DNA of 64,000 nucleotides from Anaeromassilibacillus sp001305115 (GTDB lineage: Bacteria; Bacillota; Clostridia; Oscillospirales; Acutalibacteraceae): assembly GCA_042854365.1 (NCBI GenBank), contig AP031437.1:3038001-3102000 (forward strand), given 5' to 3'. The notes under the pieces were generated by a model. It did no database searches, was not told where the DNA came from, and worked only from the letters and a program-made list of their open reading frames with translations. Each line of letters opens with the position of its first letter. The first letter of the stretch is position 1. Of the stretch, positions 42,309 to 51,591 are shown piece by piece. A program made the position numbers and the translations under genes.

Positions 42309-44003
42309 TCAAATGCCGAGCAACGGCTTGATCGCCGCTTCCAGCTTTCCGACAACCTCTTCTGATGCCGCCTGGTCTGCGCCCTTGGCAGACAGATAGA
42401 TCTTGATCTTCGGCTCCGTGCCGGACGGACGGACAATCACCTTGCTGCCGTTTTCCAGCCGGTATTCCAGCACATTGGATTTCGGCAGGGAGATTTCGCT
42501 CTCCGCGCCGCCGTCATAGCGCTTGCTCGCCTCGTAATCGGACCAGCCGGAGACCCGATAGCCCGCGATTTCCGCTGGCGCATTGGCGCGCAGGGTGTCC
42601 ATGATGCGGTTCATAGTCTTCATGCCGTCCTCTCCCTCAAAGGCGAAGTTCAGCAGGCCGTTCTTATAATAGCCGTGCTTTGCATACAGCTCGTTCATCG
42701 CGTCGACCAAAGTCTTGCCCTGCTGCTTGTAGTAGTATGCCATCTGGCAAATCAGCATGCTCGCGTCCACCGCGTCCTTGTCGCGCACATAACCGCCGGA
42801 GAGGTAGCCATAGCTCTCTTCAAAGCCGAAGATATAGCGCTCCGGATGTCCCGCCGCCTCCAAAGAAGCAATCTGGTCCCCGATATATTTGAAGCCTGTC
42901 AGTACGCGGCGCATTTCAATGCCGTAGGATTTGGCCACCGCGTCCGCCATGTCCGTGCTGACGATCGTGGTGACAGCCACCGGGTCCTTGGGCATCTTCC
43001 CGTTTTTGATGCGCGCCTGTGCAATGAAGTCGAGAAGAAGCACGCCCACCTCATTGCCGCTCATCAGCACATATTCGCCGTTCTGGTTGACGGCGATGCC
43101 GCAGCGGTCGCAGTCCGGGTCGGTTGCAACCAACAGGTCGGCCTGTACCTTCTCCGAGAGCTCCAAGCCCTTCTGCAGGGCCTCTTTGACCTCTGGATTC
43201 GGGAACGGGCAGGTGGTGAAATGGCCGTCCGGCATCTCCTGCTCCGGTACGACGGTCACGTCGTCCACGCCGATCATGTCGAGGATGCGCGTCACGCAGA
43301 CGCGGCCGGAACCGTTCAACGGGGTATAGACCACTTTCAATCCTTTGCAGGGCTCCGGGATGACGCTCTGGTTTAACACCTCCTGCAAGAAGGCATTGAT
43401 GACCTCATCTTTAATATAGCTGATACGGCCTTCCTTTACGCCGTCCTCAAAGCTCATGCGTTTTACGCCTTCAAAGACATCCGTCTTGGCAATCGCATCG
43501 GAAACTTCCTTGGCCATTTCGCTGGTGATCTGGCAGCCATCGCTGCCGTAGACCTTATATCCATTGTATTTTGCGGGGTTATGGCTCGCTGTGACGCACA
43601 CACCCGCATCGCACTTCAGATAGCGCGTGGCAAAAGAGAGGGTCGGCACTGGGGAAAGCCACGGATAAATGTGGGCATGAATGCCGTTTGCCGCCAAAAC
43701 CGCCGCTGTCTCCTTCGCAAACACATCGGACTTGATACGGCTGTCATAGGCGATCGCCACATTTGCATTGCGCACATGCGCATTCAGGTAATCCGCGAGG
43801 CCCTGGGTGGCCTTGCGCACAATATAGACGTTCATGCGGTTGGTGCCCGCGCCGATCACACCGCGCAAGCCCGCCGTACCGAAATCCAGGTTGCAATAGA
43901 ACCGGTCGTTGATCTCTTCCGGCTGGTCGCGGATCGCCTCAAGCTCCGCCGTCAAATCGGGGTCATCCAACTTCTGGGCCAGCCATCTTTCGTATTCACT
44001 CAT
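42309..44003 (-). CDS. pgcA: Alpha-phosphoglucomutase (phospho-sugar mutase)
   Basis: 564 residues. The active-site serine loop is VCVTASHNPAKYNGYKVYG near 137; the Mg loop is ATDPDCDRCG near 297; the sugar-binding EESYGYL lies near 400 and the phosphate-binding VIVRPSGTEPKIK near the C-terminus. N-terminal FGTAGLRGVIGAGTNRMN is diagnostic of the PgcA/ManB2 group. Interconverts glucose-1-phosphate and glucose-6-phosphate. The internal ATG at 44003 (GGGG upstream) is preferred to one six codons earlier. Confidence 0.96.
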   Translation of the reverse strand: MSEYERWLAQKLDDPDLTAELEAIRDQPEEINDRFYCNLDFGTAGLRGVIGAGTNRMNVYIVRKATQGLADYLNAHVRNANVAIAYDSRIKSDVFAKETAAVLAANGIHAHIYPWLSPVPTLSFATRYLKCDAGVCVTASHNPAKYNGYKVYGSDGCQITSEMAKEVSDAIAKTDVFEGVKRMSFEDGVKEGRISYIKDEVINAFLQEVLNQSVIPEPCKGLKVVYTPLNGSGRVCVTRILDMIGVDDVTVVPEQEMPDGHFTTCPFPNPEVKEALQKGLELSEKVQADLLVATDPDCDRCGIAVNQNGEYVLMSGNEVGVLLLDFIAQARIKNGKMPKDPVAVTTIVSTDMADAVAKSYGIEMRRVLTGFKYIGDQIASLEAAGHPERYIFGFEESYGYLSGGYVRDKDAVDASMLICQMAYYYKQQGKTLVDAMNELYAKHGYYKNGLLNFAFEGEDGMKTMNRIMDTLRANAPAEIAGYRVSGWSDYEASKRYDGGAESEISLPKSNVLEYRLENGSKVIVRPSGTEPKIKIYLSAKGADQAASEEVVGKLEAAIKPLLGI

Positions 44004-44230
44004 CCTATAATCCCCTTTCATTTTGTAAAGCTCTATCTATGTTTCCCGCTCCCGCGGGGGATTTATTGGTTTCTACGTATAGAGTACCATGTGTTTTTGC
44101 CGCTGTCAACCAGCATACTGTCAGAGATTGTCCTTGATGAAATATCCCCAAAAGGCCCTCTCGTACAGGGACCGATTGAAACCAATCGTCCCATTTAAAC
44201 AAGCTCTTTTCCTTTCAATATTATAACCCT

Positions 44231-44698
44231 TCATCCAATCGGGATAATATTTGTCACAATCCCCGCAGGGGTAATGTCGATGATCCCGTACGTTCCCAAG
44301 CTTCCGTGCAGGCTTCCCGGATTCAAAATATACAGGCCCTCGTCATATTCTGCTAAGGCCTGATGCGTATGTCCAAACAGCACGATGTCTGCCTTTTTTT
44401 CTCGGGCTGCACAGCAAATATTATACAATCCGTATTTTACATTATACGCATGCCCATGCGTATAAAAAAGTTTCTTTCCCTCCAAAGTGATCTCTCCCTC
44501 AACCGGCAGGTCACACCCCCAATCACAGTTGCCACGAACCTGTAAAAACGTTTTCTCGGGAAATTTTGCTTTAACCATTTCTGCTTCGTCCGCGCCGTCG
44601 CCCAGATGAATGACCACCTCGGCCTTCGGCTGGCGGAGCACCGCTTGTTCCAGTGAATACTGGTCCCTATGGGTGTCCGATACTACTAAGATTCGCAT
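44231..44698 (-). CDS. YfcE/MJ0936 family metallophosphoesterase
   Basis: 155 residues. Calcineurin-type motifs in order: VVSDTHRD (D-x-H), VIHLGDGADE (GD), VRGNCDWG (GN-D), YTHGHAYNVKYG (GH) and LFGHTHQ (GHTH). These hold two metals. The substrate is likely a phosphodiester but is unknown. The ATG at 44698 is chosen because it opens the motif-bearing MRILVVSDTH and follows GGGAAGGGAAAG. Single gene. Confidence 0.93.
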   Translation of the reverse strand: MRILVVSDTHRDQYSLEQAVLRQPKAEVVIHLGDGADEAEMVKAKFPEKTFLQVRGNCDWGCDLPVEGEITLEGKKLFYTHGHAYNVKYGLYNICCAAREKKADIVLFGHTHQALAEYDEGLYILNPGSLHGSLGTYGIIDITPAGIVTNIIPIG

Positions 44699-44844
44699 AT
44701 AAATTCTTTCCCTTCCCTGTAAGATATTCCCGGACATGCCGAACCGCATTCCGATTTCTTTCATATACTATCTTATACCGACATATATTATTGATGACCA
44801 ATCAAACAATATCCGCATGTCATCAAAAAAGGAGTGGTCGAACG

Positions 44845-45024
44845 ATGGCAGTCAATCCGCCAAATGCTGAGCAGGCCAACATGCTCAACAATCTATTAAA
44901 AAGCCTCAGCCCCGCTGACACAGCAAAACTAAACCAGATCTTAAACGACAAGGAAGCAACCAACCGCGTGCTGAGCACCCCACAAGCGCAGGAGCTCCTG
45001 AAAAAACTGACCGGTAAGGGCTGA
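44845..45024 (+). CDS. Small conserved-looking protein, first of three
   Basis: 59 residues, largely helical and charged (LNNLLKSLSPADTAKLNQIL, QAQELLKKLTGKG). AAGGAGTGG lies before the ATG. It is 55 nt upstream of the next gene in the same direction. No family is recognised with certainty; its partner genes suggest a small cluster of structural or sporulation-type proteins, which is a guess. Confidence 0.75.
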   Translation: MAVNPPNAEQANMLNNLLKSLSPADTAKLNQILNDKEATNRVLSTPQAQELLKKLTGKG

Positions 45025-45079
45025 ACCGCCCGGAATTCCCGCGCAAGCCGTACGGCCCATCCAGAAAGGAGGTACCGCG

Positions 45080-45445
45080 ATGGATGACTTAACCGGAAAG
45101 ATCAGCGAACTGCTGCAAAATCCAGCCATAGCGAGCCTTCTCAGCCAGTTCGGCGCGCCGCAGGGAGATACGCCGGAAGCGCAGCCACAGAGCGCCCCGC
45201 CCCCGCAACCGCCCGCACAGGGAAACCCGCTTGCAGGTTTGGGATTGGACGGCGATATGCTTCAAACCGTTATGAAACTCGCGCCGCTGCTCTCCAGTAT
45301 GAATCAGGAGGACGACAGCACCCGATTTCTACACGCATTGCGGCCTATGCTCAGTGACGAACGCCAGACAAAACTGGACCAGGCAACCAAAATTCTACAG
45401 CTCATGCGCATGTTGCCCATTCTGCGCAGCCAAGGTATTCTCTAG
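45080..45445 (+). CDS. Small hypothetical protein with proline linker, second of three
   Basis: 121 residues: a helical N-terminus (DDLTGKISELLQNPAIASLL), a Pro/Gln linker (PQSAPPPQPPAQGNPL, about 40-56) and a helical C-terminus (TKILQLMRMLPILRSQGIL). AGAAAGGAGG precedes the start. Similar in style to the 59-residue protein before it (both have S-L-x(2,6)-A/T repeats). Unknown function. Confidence 0.8.
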   Translation: MDDLTGKISELLQNPAIASLLSQFGAPQGDTPEAQPQSAPPPQPPAQGNPLAGLGLDGDMLQTVMKLAPLLSSMNQEDDSTRFLHALRPMLSDERQTKLDQATKILQLMRMLPILRSQGIL

Positions 45446-45719
45446 CAACCGGTTTTCCCCGATTTCTGGACGGTCTGGGGCTCTGGACCAAAAAGCGCTT
45501 TATGTGCGTCTTTTTCCCGTCGGTTTGTCCTGCACCCAAACCTAACCTACCAAATACGTGCCCTCTGTAACCTGTGGAAAACCGGCTGGCCCAAATGCTG
45601 TCGAGCGGCCAATATGCAATTATTGAACCCCATGTATTCCGATCGTCCACAGGCCATCGTTTTTGCACACTGTGCAAACCCCTGTGGAACGACGACGCGC
45701 GTCCTTTGGAGGTGGTGAG

Positions 45720-46265
45720 ATGGCGATCAACGACAGCGAGATGAACCGGATGCAACAGGATGCCATCCGCCGTGTTCGCGAAATGCAGGCGCGCGCTATG
45801 CAGTACCAATCCGGCACACAGCCGGAACCGCGCCGCAGCGATACGCATCCCCAACAAGTGCAACAGCGGCAGCCTTCCCCGCCTGCCCGCAATGGTTCTG
45901 TAGAGCGGCGGGAAGCAACAAATTCACACAGCCAACACCCTACGCCGCGTCAAGGGTCGGCGTCGCATACAGAATCTACGCCACACACACAGCCAGATTC
46001 TTCCAATCCTCACACGGCTTCAGAACCGGCCCCTTCTGGACGAGAAACCGCGAATGCCGGCCAGCACCCGGCGCAGGTTCCCCGGCCACAGCAGACGGCC
46101 TCCATCCCGCCAGCCATGGTGCGGCCGGCCAATCCTGTGACCGACATCTTTCAAATGCTGTTTCGGGAAAGCGACCGGACGCTCCTTCTTGCTCTGATTT
46201 TAATTCTCAGTGAGGAAAAATCTGATCCCGGTCTGCTGTTTGCACTTCTGTATATTGCACTGTGA
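45720..46265 (+). CDS. Hypothetical protein with low-complexity middle and hydrophobic tail, third of three
   Basis: 181 residues. N-terminal charged helix (NDSEMNRMQQDAIRRVREMQ), a long Pro/Gln/Ser/His-rich disordered middle (about 28-140), and a hydrophobic C-terminus (FRESDRTLLLALILILSEE, LLFALLYIAL) that could anchor it in a membrane. GGAGGTGGTGAG is directly upstream. Followed by MITE-like repeat copy 3, which forms the terminator. Confidence 0.8.
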   Translation: MAINDSEMNRMQQDAIRRVREMQARAMQYQSGTQPEPRRSDTHPQQVQQRQPSPPARNGSVERREATNSHSQHPTPRQGSASHTESTPHTQPDSSNPHTASEPAPSGRETANAGQHPAQVPRPQQTASIPPAMVRPANPVTDIFQMLFRESDRTLLLALILILSEEKSDPGLLFALLYIAL

Positions 46266-46287
46266 CCTTGCGTCATGGCAACCGCCA

Positions 46288-46419
46288 GAGGGTGTCCCCA
46301 AACTACGAATCTTTGGATTCATAGGAAAGGGGCATCCTCTTTCTGTTTGGAAAAACATCTGCGTTTCTAAAAAAAGAGGGTATCCTTCCGTCATTTCATG
46401 ACTTTTGGGACGCCCTCTT
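46288..46419 (+). repeat. MITE-like intergenic repeat, copy 3 (complete)
   Basis: Best copy: GAGGGTGTCCCCAAACTACG at the left, CGAATCTTTGGATTCATAGG core, CATCCTCTTTCTGTTTGG, and GTCATTTCATGACTTTTGGG ACGCCCTC at the right, with terminal inverted repeats of about 15 bp. The right half also pairs internally (AAAGAGGGTATCC with GGACGCCCTCTTT), so it can terminate the convergent genes on both sides. Confidence 0.85.
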
Positions 46420-46427
46420 TCGTGCAC

Positions 46428-47402
46428 TCATTCCTCTTCCAACGACCGGATTGCTGAGATATAGTATTGCTGTGTGGAGGAGTCCAAAGTCAACTCGTAC
46501 TCCATATACTTGGTAGGCGTAGGTCCCTCGATGGTACTACTGGTCTGATTTCGCCATTCGTCGCTTGGGGATACATAACCCACGCGCAGATGGACCTTTC
46601 CACCGTTTTTGTTTTCGCTCTCCGTATAAGGGGTATAGCTGCTGTCAGAGCTGTACAGTGCCACATGGAATTCATTTTGAACCGAATCGTACTCAAAAAA
46701 AGTCTCTTCCGCCGGAGTTTTGGGCTGTAATTGGCAATCGGGGCCGAATAGTTCCCGGCAGGCATCCACTACATCCCCCAGAGGAACCAACGCGCGGCCA
46801 GCCTCATCGTACTCGGTATAGTTTGTCCCGTTGTTCGCCGTAATGGTTTTCCACAGGGATGCGTTCAGAATGAAATCTTCGTCCGCTTCCTCGATGGATT
46901 CGAATGGGGCGGGGTCCTGCATAACCACTGGCGTCAGGAACGTGTCATACTCGCGCAACTGGGAATCGTCCGTCATCGTGGTGTAAATACGGTTGCCAAT
47001 GGTCCCGGCGATAAATACCACGCCCACCAGCGCCAGCAGAAGAACCAAAGCGCCCACTGCAACCCCATACCGCCTGCGCCCCTTCCGGCGTACAGGCTGT
47101 TCTGGCACCGAAGGAATCGTGTTCTCTTCCTCCGGCTCGGGCGCCCATTTTGTCAACAATGCGTCATCCTCGTCCGCATCCGGATAGAAATCATCGATCT
47201 CCGTCGCATCGTCCTCTGTCGGAGAAACCGTCGGCCGTTCTGTAAAGGCTTCGCGGTAATCGGCCGTAAAGTCGGCAATCTTTTCCCTGCGCCGTTTTCC
47301 CGCTGCAGGTAGCTTTTCCTGCTCCGTCCCCTCGGTTGATACCCCTTCCGGTTTTGGGTTCTTTCGCGCCCGGTTTTTTCGATTTTCCAGTTTATTATTC
47401 AT
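46428..47402 (-). CDS. Single-span membrane protein with charged N-terminus
   Basis: 324 residues. A charged cytosolic part (1-125, rich in Glu, Asp, Lys, Arg) is followed by a membrane helix (YGVAVGALVLLLALVGVVFI, about 131-150) and an extracellular domain of about 170 residues (REYDTFLTPVVMQDPAPFES, VHLRVGYVSP, MEYELTLDSSTQQYYISAIR). No family recognised. GGAGAGGAT precedes the ATG at 47402. It follows proA by 34 nt and may be in the same transcript. Confidence 0.8.
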   Translation of the reverse strand: MNNKLENRKNRARKNPKPEGVSTEGTEQEKLPAAGKRRREKIADFTADYREAFTERPTVSPTEDDATEIDDFYPDADEDDALLTKWAPEPEEENTIPSVPEQPVRRKGRRRYGVAVGALVLLLALVGVVFIAGTIGNRIYTTMTDDSQLREYDTFLTPVVMQDPAPFESIEEADEDFILNASLWKTITANNGTNYTEYDEAGRALVPLGDVVDACRELFGPDCQLQPKTPAEETFFEYDSVQNEFHVALYSSDSSYTPYTESENKNGGKVHLRVGYVSPSDEWRNQTSSTIEGPTPTKYMEYELTLDSSTQQYYISAIRSLEEE

Positions 47403-47436
47403 GAATCCTCTCCGTATAATCGCCTGTTTTATGTAC

Positions 47437-48681
47437 TTATCGGATTTGACCATCCCCTGTGATGATAAACTTGGTGGAGGTCAACTCCCGCACTCCCATC
47501 GGACCGCGGGCATGCAATTTTTGGGTAGAAATCCCGATCTCGGCGCCACAACCGAACTCACCGCCATCTGTAAAGCGGGTCGAAGCATTGACATAGACCG
47601 CCGCTGAATCCACCCGCTCTGTAAACGCACGGGCATTCGTATAGTCATTGGTGATGATCGCGTCGCTGTGTCCGGATGAGTATCGGGCAATGTGTACGAG
47701 GGCATCTTCAAAGGAATCCACCACCTTGACCGCCAGGATGTAGTCAAGGTACTCACAGCTCCAATCCTCCTCCTGCGCAGGAAGTACAGCATCCCCCAAA
47801 ATTTCACATGTCCGTTTGCAACCGCGCAGTTCCACTTTCTTCTCGTCCAGACGCGCCTTAATGGCAGGCAACGCTTTCTCGGCAATATCCCTATGGACCA
47901 ACAGTTTCTCCATCGCATTGCAGACCGACGGGCGGGAAGTCTTTGCGTTAAATATAATGTTGACTGCCATATCGATGTCTGCGGACGCGTCTACAAAGAC
48001 ATGGCAATTGCCCACGCCGGTCTGAATCACCGGCACATGGGAATTTTCCACTACGGAACGAATCAGCCCCGCGCCGCCGCGCGGGATCAAAACGTCAAGA
48101 TAATCGGTCAACCCCATCATCTCGATAGAAGACGCGCGCGTGGTATCCTGTACCAGTTGGATACAATCCGCGGGCAATCCCGCATCTTCCACTGCGTTTC
48201 GCATCACTTCTGCCACCGCGGTGTTCGAATGAATTGCCTCTTTTCCTCCGCGCAGAATCACAGCATTGCCCGCCTTTAGACAGAGGGCTGCCGCATCCGC
48301 TGTCACGTTGGGCCGGGCCTCATAGATGATCCCGATCACCCCGAGGGGTACCCGCACGCGCTGAATTTGTAGTCCATTGGGGCGGACAAATCCGTTTACA
48401 ACCTGCCCAACCGGATCTTCCTGGGCGGCCACCCCACGCACGCCTTGCGCCATCCCCGTGATGCGCGCTGATGAGAGCGCCAGCCGGTCCAACAGGCTTT
48501 CACGCATCCCGCTTTCACGTGCCGTGCAGAGATCCTTTTCATTTGCCGCGAGAATTTCTGCCTCATGTGCTTCGATGGCATCCGCCATTTTCATAAGAGC
48601 TGCATCTTTTTTTGCTCCGGCCACTGCCAGAGCCCGCGATGCCTCTTTTGCCTTTTGCCCCATTTGCTCCAAAATGGTCAT
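47437..48681 (-). CDS. proA: Glutamate-5-semialdehyde dehydrogenase (gamma-glutamyl phosphate reductase)
   Basis: 414 residues. Aldehyde-dehydrogenase fold with LGVIGIIYEARPNVTADAAA near 107-126, the catalytic Cys in NAKTSRPSVCNAMEKLLVH near 245-263, and DGGEFGCGAEIGISTQKLHARGP in two blocks near the end. Reduces gamma-glutamyl phosphate with NADPH in proline synthesis. Start at 48681 behind GAGGTGG. 40 nt after proB. Confidence 0.97.
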   Translation of the reverse strand: MTILEQMGQKAKEASRALAVAGAKKDAALMKMADAIEAHEAEILAANEKDLCTARESGMRESLLDRLALSSARITGMAQGVRGVAAQEDPVGQVVNGFVRPNGLQIQRVRVPLGVIGIIYEARPNVTADAAALCLKAGNAVILRGGKEAIHSNTAVAEVMRNAVEDAGLPADCIQLVQDTTRASSIEMMGLTDYLDVLIPRGGAGLIRSVVENSHVPVIQTGVGNCHVFVDASADIDMAVNIIFNAKTSRPSVCNAMEKLLVHRDIAEKALPAIKARLDEKKVELRGCKRTCEILGDAVLPAQEEDWSCEYLDYILAVKVVDSFEDALVHIARYSSGHSDAIITNDYTNARAFTERVDSAAVYVNASTRFTDGGEFGCGAEIGISTQKLHARGPMGVRELTSTKFIITGDGQIR

Positions 48682-48721
48682 CCAGTCCACCTCTTTTTCC
48701 GGGACGAAGCCCAATTTTATT

Positions 48722-49522
48722 TTACTGTTTTCCTGTGCCGAAAACTGTCCCAATCTGCTCGCCATCGAAAAGATGGTACAGGTTTTTCGGGTTCGCTCCG
48801 CTCATCACACAACAGCAAATACCCGCCTCATTGGCGATGGCAGCTGCGCTCACCTTGGTCCGCATTCCTCCTGTGCCCCGGTTGGAACCTGTCCCACCCG
48901 CCAATGCAACAACCTCCGGCGTGACCTCCCGCACAAACGGAATTCGTTTCGCATTGGAGTCCGCACGCGGGTTCGCATCATACAGACCGTCAATGTCGGT
49001 CAAAATCACCAATAGATCCGCGTCGGTCAATTTGGCCACAATCGCCGAGAGCGTATCGTTGTCACCGATTTGCATGCCGACCAACTCGTCCACTGCGACG
49101 GTATCATTCTCATTGACAACCGGGATGATCTGCATCCCAATCAGTTCCTGGAATGTATTGACAACATTTTGCTTGCTATGCGGATTGGAAACAACATCCC
49201 CGGTCAGTAGCACTTGGGCCACCGTGCGGTTGTATTCTCCGAAAAACTTGTCGTACATGAACATCAGCTCACACTGCCCGACAGCAGCAAGGGCTTGTTT
49301 TTTTTCCGTCTCCTGTGGGCGTTCTGTCAAACCCAACTTTCCAACCCCAACGCCGATCGCTCCGGAAGTCACCAGAATGATCTCCCTACCGGAGTTTTGC
49401 AGGTCGCTGAGTACCTTACACAGGGATTCCATTCGCCGTAAATTGATCTTTCCATTTTCATAAGTCAGGGTAGAGGTCCCTACCTTGATGACCACTCGCT
49501 TTGCCTGTGTGATTGCCGACAT
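48722..49522 (-). CDS. proB: Glutamate 5-kinase, short form without PUA domain
   Basis: 266 residues of amino-acid-kinase fold: VVIKVGTSTLTYENGKINL, LVTSGAIGVGVGKLG, NENDTVAVDEL, GDNDTLSAIVAKLTDADLLV ILTDIDGLYDANP and GGMRTKVSAAAIANEAGI. Ends before the RNA-binding PUA domain of the E. coli enzyme, as in several other short ProB proteins. First step of proline synthesis. A promoter lies about 165 nt upstream. Confidence 0.96.
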   Translation of the reverse strand: MSAITQAKRVVIKVGTSTLTYENGKINLRRMESLCKVLSDLQNSGREIILVTSGAIGVGVGKLGLTERPQETEKKQALAAVGQCELMFMYDKFFGEYNRTVAQVLLTGDVVSNPHSKQNVVNTFQELIGMQIIPVVNENDTVAVDELVGMQIGDNDTLSAIVAKLTDADLLVILTDIDGLYDANPRADSNAKRIPFVREVTPEVVALAGGTGSNRGTGGMRTKVSAAAIANEAGICCCVMSGANPKNLYHLFDGEQIGTVFGTGKQ

Positions 49523-49684
49523 ACGATTCTGTCCTCTTTTCCCTCAAGTTTTCCCGTGGATTTATACCAGTCGTGCCGTCGTTTCATCCGATTCAGATCC
49601 GGCAACGGGAAGCGTCTATTCTCTTCCCAATTGTAGAGCCACATCACGGGCAATAGCCCTTATTCCTTTGAACGGCGTGAGATT

Positions 49685-49693
49685 ATTATACCA
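49685..49693 (-). promoter_or_regulatory. Extended -10 promoter of proBA
   Basis: On the minus strand TGGTATAAT provides an extended -10 (TGnTATAAT). The -35 (TTTATT at 17 nt) is poor, as is often the case with extended -10 promoters. A leader of about 155 nt follows with no obvious regulatory RNA. Confidence 0.6.
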
Positions 49694-49941
49694 TGTCCGT
49701 TGACAAGAATAAAGCCAGATTTCGACACGGGTGCCTGTTTTACCCAAAATCCTAATGCAATTTTAACATCATCCTATGACAATCGAGGAACAAGTTGTAA
49801 CCGGTTGGTATCCTGGTTAAAAAATTTACAATTCCATCAAAATATTTGTCGATTCGCCATATTGTCAAGCTTTTTGATTCGGGATATAATCTATATTCAA
49901 TAAAAGATATGACAAAATTATGAAGGAAAGAGGCACGACAA

Positions 49942-51237
49942 ATGGAAGGGTATGGCTTTCTGTTCGATTTAGCACTGATTCTTCTCAGCACAAAACTGTT
50001 TGGCCTGGTCACCCGCAAGTTTAAGATGCCGCAGGTTGTCGGCGCGCTGGCTGCCGGTTTGATCCTGGGTCCGGCTATGTTAAATGTGTTGCAGGAGACG
50101 GACTTCATCACCAAGTTGTCCGAGGTGGGCGTCATCGTTCTGATGTTTACCGCGGGTTTGGAAACCGATATTCAAGAACTGAAAAACACGGGCAAGGCGT
50201 CTTTTGTTATCGCGTTGATCGGTGTTCTGGTTCCACTCGGCGGTGGATTCGCTTTGGCACACTTCTTTAACAATGAGGCGATTGCTGGCCCCGGGGCCAA
50301 TATTTTCCTGCAAAACATCTTTATTGGTATCATTTTGACCGCCACTTCTGTCAGCATTTCCGTGGAAACCCTCAAGGAAATGGGAAAATTAAACACCCGT
50401 GCAGGCAATGCGATTTTGGGCGCGGCGATCATTGACGACATTCTCGGCATTGTCGCTTTGACAGTGGTCACCAGTCTGGCCGATTCGAGCGTGAACATCG
50501 TCGTTGTTTTGCTCAAAATTGTCGCTTTCTTCATTGTATCCGCTGGCGGCGGTTTCCTGTTTTACGTATTGTTCAAGAAATTCCAGGCGCGTTATCAGAA
50601 GGATATGCGGCGGTTTGTAATCCTGGCTTTTGTGTTCTGCTTGCTTCTGTCCTACTGTGCAGAACAGTTTTTCGGTGTGGCAGACATTACAGGCGCTTTT
50701 ATCGCCGGTATGGTTATTTCGAACACAGAGCACAGCAAATACATTGCGGCGCGATTTGAAACCCTTTCCTATATCTTCCTTTCCCCGATCTTCTTTGCAA
50801 GTATCGGCTTAAAGGTATCTTTGCCGGACATGACGGGTTCCATCATTCTGTTCTCTGTCTTGTTGGTTATCGTCGCAATCCTGACCAAAATCGTTGGCTG
50901 TGGATTCGGCGCAAAGATGTGTAAATTCACGAACCATGAATCCATACAGATCGGCGCCGGCATGGTTTCCCGTGGTGAGGTTGCCTTGATCGTTGCCACG
51001 AAGGGCGCTGCTTTGGGACTGATGTCTTCGGTGTTCTTTGGCCCCGTAATCATCATGGTGGTTGCCACGACGATTGTCGCGCCCATTCTGTTGAAGCTTG
51101 CTTTCCGTAACGATAAGGGAGGGGATACACCTGTTCCCCCTGAAGACCAGCTAAAGACAAACTACCAAGTCCTAACTAGCAACAGTATGGAGCTTGGTTC
51201 GGACATGGACTCCATACGGTTAACACAGAACGCTTGA
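49942..51237 (+). CDS. CPA2 family cation:proton antiporter
   Basis: 431 residues with about 12 hydrophobic helices. N-terminal FGLVTRKFKMPQVVGALAAG LILGP, VGVIVLMFTAGLETDI and the ion-binding AAIIDDILGIVALTV (Asp pair in helix 5) are typical of KefB/NapA-type Na+(K+)/H+ antiporters. There is no C-terminal TrkA-N domain. The ribosome site AAGGAAAGAGG is 12 nt from the ATG. Single gene, ended by a MITE-like repeat. Confidence 0.93.
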   Translation: MEGYGFLFDLALILLSTKLFGLVTRKFKMPQVVGALAAGLILGPAMLNVLQETDFITKLSEVGVIVLMFTAGLETDIQELKNTGKASFVIALIGVLVPLGGGFALAHFFNNEAIAGPGANIFLQNIFIGIILTATSVSISVETLKEMGKLNTRAGNAILGAAIIDDILGIVALTVVTSLADSSVNIVVVLLKIVAFFIVSAGGGFLFYVLFKKFQARYQKDMRRFVILAFVFCLLLSYCAEQFFGVADITGAFIAGMVISNTEHSKYIAARFETLSYIFLSPIFFASIGLKVSLPDMTGSIILFSVLLVIVAILTKIVGCGFGAKMCKFTNHESIQIGAGMVSRGEVALIVATKGAALGLMSSVFFGPVIIMVVATTIVAPILLKLAFRNDKGGDTPVPPEDQLKTNYQVLTSNSMELGSDMDSIRLTQNA

Positions 51238-51275
51238 TTGTCCTGTTAGGCCAAACAAGCATTTATGAATTATCT

Positions 51276-51405
51276 GAGGGTATCCCAAAAGTCACGAAAT
51301 GACTTTCGGATACCCTTGTTTTTTTGGAAACTTAGATTTTTTCTAAACAGAAAGAGGAGCCCCTTTCCTATGAATCCAAAGATTCGTAGTTTTTGGTCCC
51401 CTCTC
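51276..51405 (-). repeat. MITE-like intergenic repeat, copy 4 (complete, inverted)
   Basis: Reverse complement is about 80% like copy 3: left CTACGAATCTTTGGATTCAT core, AGGAAAGGGG(C)TCCTCTTT, and GTCATTTCGTGACTTTTGGG. Lies between the convergent antiporter and mscL genes, the same placement as copy 3. Confidence 0.85.
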
Positions 51406-51591
51406 TTCTTTTATTTGATCTCTATTTTCCGGGTTTTCTTGTTTGAAAATTGCACTTTCAATAGATATTTCTTCCTACAAAGTCGAAACGCTCTATTCCT
51501 GCATCACATGCAATGTAAGGAATAGGGCGTTTTCTTCTCCCAGTAGCCCCCTGGTAGGCAACCGTATTTGTTATGTAACCTTTTGATCGAC

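Noticed and set aside
48722..49522. Truncated proB
   Set aside because: The kinase domain is complete; absence of the PUA domain is a known short form, so it is not a broken gene.
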